NCBI RefSeq assembly: GCF_026343295.1
Contig: NZ_JAPELY010000001.1
Span: 2,046,001-2,110,000 of the forward strand
Length of the DNA: 64,000 bases
Direction of reading: 5' to 3'
Source: Streptomyces sp. NBC_00083
GTDB taxonomy: Bacteria; Actinomycetota; Actinomycetes; Streptomycetales; Streptomycetaceae
Part shown: one piece after another, positions 61,845-64,000 of the stretch
Position numbering within the stretch: position 1 is the stretch's first letter
Layout of the letters: each line of letters opens with the position of its first letter
Translations under genes and position numbers: made by a program
The notes under the pieces: model-generated
What the model was told of the DNA's origin: nothing
The model's database searches: none
The model's input: the letters and a program-made list of their open reading frames with translations, nothing else

Positions 61845-63215
61845 TTGCCCACCGCATACGAGCTTCAGGTGCTCAACCCGGCCACCGAGGACGTGATCGC
61901 CGTCGTCGCCGGCGCCACCGCCGCCGACGTGGACGCGGCGGTCGCACGGGCCGCGGCCGCCCAGCGGAAGTGGGCCGCCGCGGCCCCCGCCGACCGCGCC
62001 CGCCTGCTGCGCCGCTTCGCGGCCGTGGTCGATGAGCACATCGAGGAACTGGCCCAGCTGGAGGTCGACGAAGCCGGACACACCATCGGCAACGCCCGCT
62101 GGGAAGCCGGCAACGTCCGCGATCTGCTCGACTACGCGGCCGGGGGAGTGGAACGCCTGAATGGCCGTCAGATCCCGGTCGCGGGCGGCCTCGACATCAC
62201 CCTGCTCGAACCGCTCGGCGTCATCGGCGTCATCGCGCCCTGGAACTTCCCGATGCCTATCGCCGCCTGGGGCACCGCCCCCGCGCTCGCGGCCGGCAAC
62301 GCGGTCGTCCTCAAGCCCGCCGAGACGACCCCGCTCACCGCCCTGCGCCTGGCCGGCCTCGCCCTGGAGGCCGGGCTGCCCGAGGGCCTGTTCCAGGTGC
62401 TGCCCGGCGCGGGCGCGATCGCCGGGGACGCACTGGTCGAGCACCCCGGCGTCGCGAAGATCGTCTTCACCGGCTCGACCCGCGTCGGCAAGCAGATCAT
62501 GGCCAAGTGCGCCGACCGCGTGAAGCGGGTCACCCTCGAACTCGGCGGCAAGAGCCCCAACATCGTCTTCGCCGACGCCGACATCGAGGCGGCGGCCGCG
62601 GCCACGCCCATGTCCTTCCTCGACAACGCGGGCCAGGACTGCTGCGCCCGCACCCGCATCCTGGTCCAGCGCACCGCGTACGACCGCTTCATGGAACTGC
62701 TCGGCCCCGCCGTCGAACAGATCGTGGTCGGCGACCCGGCCGACGAGAAGACGCAGATGGGCCCGCTGATCTCGCGGGTCCAGCTGGACCGCGTCAGGTC
62801 GTACGTCGCCGACGACGCCCCCGGGCTGCGCGGCAGTGCGCCGAGCGGCCCCGGCTTCTGGTTCCCGCCGACCGTCCTGACCGGCCTCGAACCGGACGCG
62901 CCCGCCGCCGTCGAGGAGGTCTTCGGCCCGGTCGCCGTCGTCCTGCCCTTCGACGACGAGGACGACGCGGTACGGCTCGCCAACGCCACGGAGTACGGCC
63001 TGTCCGGCTCCCTCTGGACCCGTGACATCGGCCGCGCCCTGCGCGTCTCGCGCGCCGTCGCGGCCGGCAACCTGTCCGTCAACTCCCATTCCAGCGTGCG
63101 CCATTCGACGCCGTTCGGCGGCTACAAGCAGTCCGGCCTCGGCCGTGAACTCGGCCCCGACGCCCTCACCGCTTTCACCGAGACCAAGAACGTCTTCATC
63201 AGCACGGAGGCCTGA
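61845..63215 (+). CDS. NAD(P)-dependent aldehyde dehydrogenase
   Basis: This 456-residue ALDH-family enzyme oxidises an aldehyde to an acid; in this cluster the likely substrate is a gamma-glutamylated aldehyde made from the ligase product. Cofactor motif PWNFPMPI, catalytic Glu in LELGGKSPN and Cys in AGQDCCARTRI are present, the last with a double Cys. The TTG at 61845 is chosen because GAGGAA lies four bases upstream. A GTG at 61833 overlaps the ligase stop and remains possible. It is directly behind glnA4 and seven bases before the SDR gene, so the three form one operon. Confidence 0.85.
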   Translation: MPTAYELQVLNPATEDVIAVVAGATAADVDAAVARAAAAQRKWAAAAPADRARLLRRFAAVVDEHIEELAQLEVDEAGHTIGNARWEAGNVRDLLDYAAGGVERLNGRQIPVAGGLDITLLEPLGVIGVIAPWNFPMPIAAWGTAPALAAGNAVVLKPAETTPLTALRLAGLALEAGLPEGLFQVLPGAGAIAGDALVEHPGVAKIVFTGSTRVGKQIMAKCADRVKRVTLELGGKSPNIVFADADIEAAAAATPMSFLDNAGQDCCARTRILVQRTAYDRFMELLGPAVEQIVVGDPADEKTQMGPLISRVQLDRVRSYVADDAPGLRGSAPSGPGFWFPPTVLTGLEPDAPAAVEEVFGPVAVVLPFDDEDDAVRLANATEYGLSGSLWTRDIGRALRVSRAVAAGNLSVNSHSSVRHSTPFGGYKQSGLGRELGPDALTAFTETKNVFISTEA

Positions 63216-63221
63216 GCACAC

Positions 63222-64000
63222 ATGACCGACGACATCATTTGCCGCCGCCTGGTCGGCCGCACCGCCGTCATCACCGGAGCCGGCAGCGGCATCGGCCTCG
63301 CCACCGCACGGCGTCTGGCCGCCGAGGGCGCGAACGTGGTGTGCGGCGACATCGACGAGGGCGCGGGAAAGGCCGCCGCCGAAGCCGTCGGCGGCACCTT
63401 CGTCCAGGTCGACGTCACCGACCAGGAGCAGGTCGAGGCGCTCTTCAAGACGGCCTTCGACACCTACGGCAGCGTCGACATCGCGTTCAACAACGCCGGC
63501 ATCTCGCCGCCCGACGACGACTCCATCCTCACCACCGGGCTCGACGCCTGGCGCCGCGTCCAGGAGGTCAACCTCACCTCCGTGTACCTCTGCTGCAAGG
63601 CCGCCCTGCCCTACATGCAGCGCCAGGGCCGCGGCTCCATCATCAACACCGCCTCCTTCGTGGCCCTCATGGGCGCCGCGACCTCGCAGATCTCGTACAC
63701 CGCGTCCAAGGGCGGCGTGCTCGCCATGTCCCGCGAGCTGGGTGTGCAGTTCGCCCGCGAAGGCATCCGCGTCAACGCGCTCTGCCCCGGCCCGGTCAAC
63801 ACCCCGCTGCTCCAGGAGCTGTTCGCCAAGGACCCCGAGCGCGCCGCACGCCGCCTGGTGCACATCCCGGCCGGCCGGTTCGCCGAGGCGGACGAGATCG
63901 CCGCCGCCGTCGCCTTCCTCGCCAGCGACGACTCCTCCTTCATCAACGCCACCGACTTCCTGGTCGACGGCGGCATCGCGGGGGCGTACGTCACTCCCCT
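63222..64000 (+). CDS. Short-chain dehydrogenase/reductase (runs off the right edge)
   Basis: This SDR-family oxidoreductase starts at ATG 63222 and is open to the end of the window (about 259 codons visible, nearly complete). TGAGSGIG binds the cofactor, and an Asp ends the second strand (VVCGDID), which favours NAD. The active-site Asn (NNAGIS), Ser (NTAS) and Tyr-x3-Lys (YTASKGG) are present, and the end LVDGGIAGAYV is typical. In the cluster it is placed to oxidise the alcohol end of gamma-glutamylethanolamide to the aldehyde used by the preceding enzyme; this is inference. It begins seven bases after the aldehyde dehydrogenase stop. Confidence 0.85.
   Translation, partial: MTDDIICRRLVGRTAVITGAGSGIGLATARRLAAEGANVVCGDIDEGAGKAAAEAVGGTFVQVDVTDQEQVEALFKTAFDTYGSVDIAFNNAGISPPDDDSILTTGLDAWRRVQEVNLTSVYLCCKAALPYMQRQGRGSIINTASFVALMGAATSQISYTASKGGVLAMSRELGVQFAREGIRVNALCPGPVNTPLLQELFAKDPERAARRLVHIPAGRFAEADEIAAAVAFLASDDSSFINATDFLVDGGIAGAYVTP

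Overview
The window is high-GC actinobacterial DNA, almost certainly a Streptomyces chromosome. The signs are third-codon GC bias, GTG and TTG starts, GGAGG-type ribosome sites, no TTA codons that I noticed in the called genes, a mycothiol gene, a Pup-proteasome locus, a gylR-glpFKD glycerol operon and a DmdR-type iron box. From memory, the gene order from mshC through gyl, metH, arc-dop-pup-prcBA, pafA/B/C, tatAC and glnA4 follows the core of S. coelicolor (about SCO1663 down to SCO1611). No tRNA, rRNA, CRISPR array, prophage or insertion sequence was seen.

Layout. 1-6.3 kb: 3' end of mshC, a secreted GH31 glycosidase, a succinate-semialdehyde-type dehydrogenase and a PAC2 protein. 6.5-12.4 kb: a GntR regulator and the glycerol operon glpF-glpK-glpD with its IclR regulator gylR. 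12.6-17 kb: cobalamin-dependent methionine synthase and a HAD phosphatase. 17.5-20.8 kb: two tandem paralogous peptide-binding lipoproteins without permeases. 20.8-21.3 kb: a tandem-repeat array at a convergent junction. 21.3-26.5 kb: an orphan response regulator, a RecB-like nuclease, a site-2 protease, TrmI, a small secreted protein and a ferredoxin. 26.7-40 kb: the pupylation/proteasome locus (arc, dop, pup, an endonuclease VII relic, prcB, prcA, then lacI/MFS, pafA, two FKBPs, pafB, pafC). 40-46 kb: two small proteins, tatA, tatC, a diacylglycerol-kinase-type lipid kinase and a HelY-type helicase. 46-57 kb: accessory metabolism and transport (TetR, aldo/keto reductase, iron-regulated siderophore-interacting protein, 5'-3' exonuclease, a glycine-betaine transporter with permease and binding protein fused, XRE-cupin plus BtuF-like pair, TDT exporter and LysR). 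56.4-57.1 kb: a second tandem-repeat array, also at a convergent junction. 57.1-64 kb: a gamma-glutamylation cluster of the GlnA4 (ethanolamine) type.

How the genes work together. GlpF, GlpK and GlpD take glycerol to dihydroxyacetone phosphate under GylR, whose probable operator occurs in front of both gylR and glpF. Dop converts Pup-Gln to Pup-Glu, PafA ligates it to lysines, Arc unfolds the target and PrcBA degrades it; PafB/PafC are the WYL pair linked to the DNA-damage response. In the last cluster a permease, a gamma-glutamyl ligase, an SDR dehydrogenase, an aldehyde dehydrogenase and a class-I amidohydrolase form a coherent route for an amine such as ethanolamine. A FadR-type regulator lies in the middle, and the same 23-bp motif stands before both transcription units.

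The least expected items are the two tandem-repeat arrays that share sequence modules and both lie between convergent genes, the decayed endonuclease VII frame overlapping prcB, the duplicated operators, and a set of leaderless-looking starts. I found no clear new multi-gene system.
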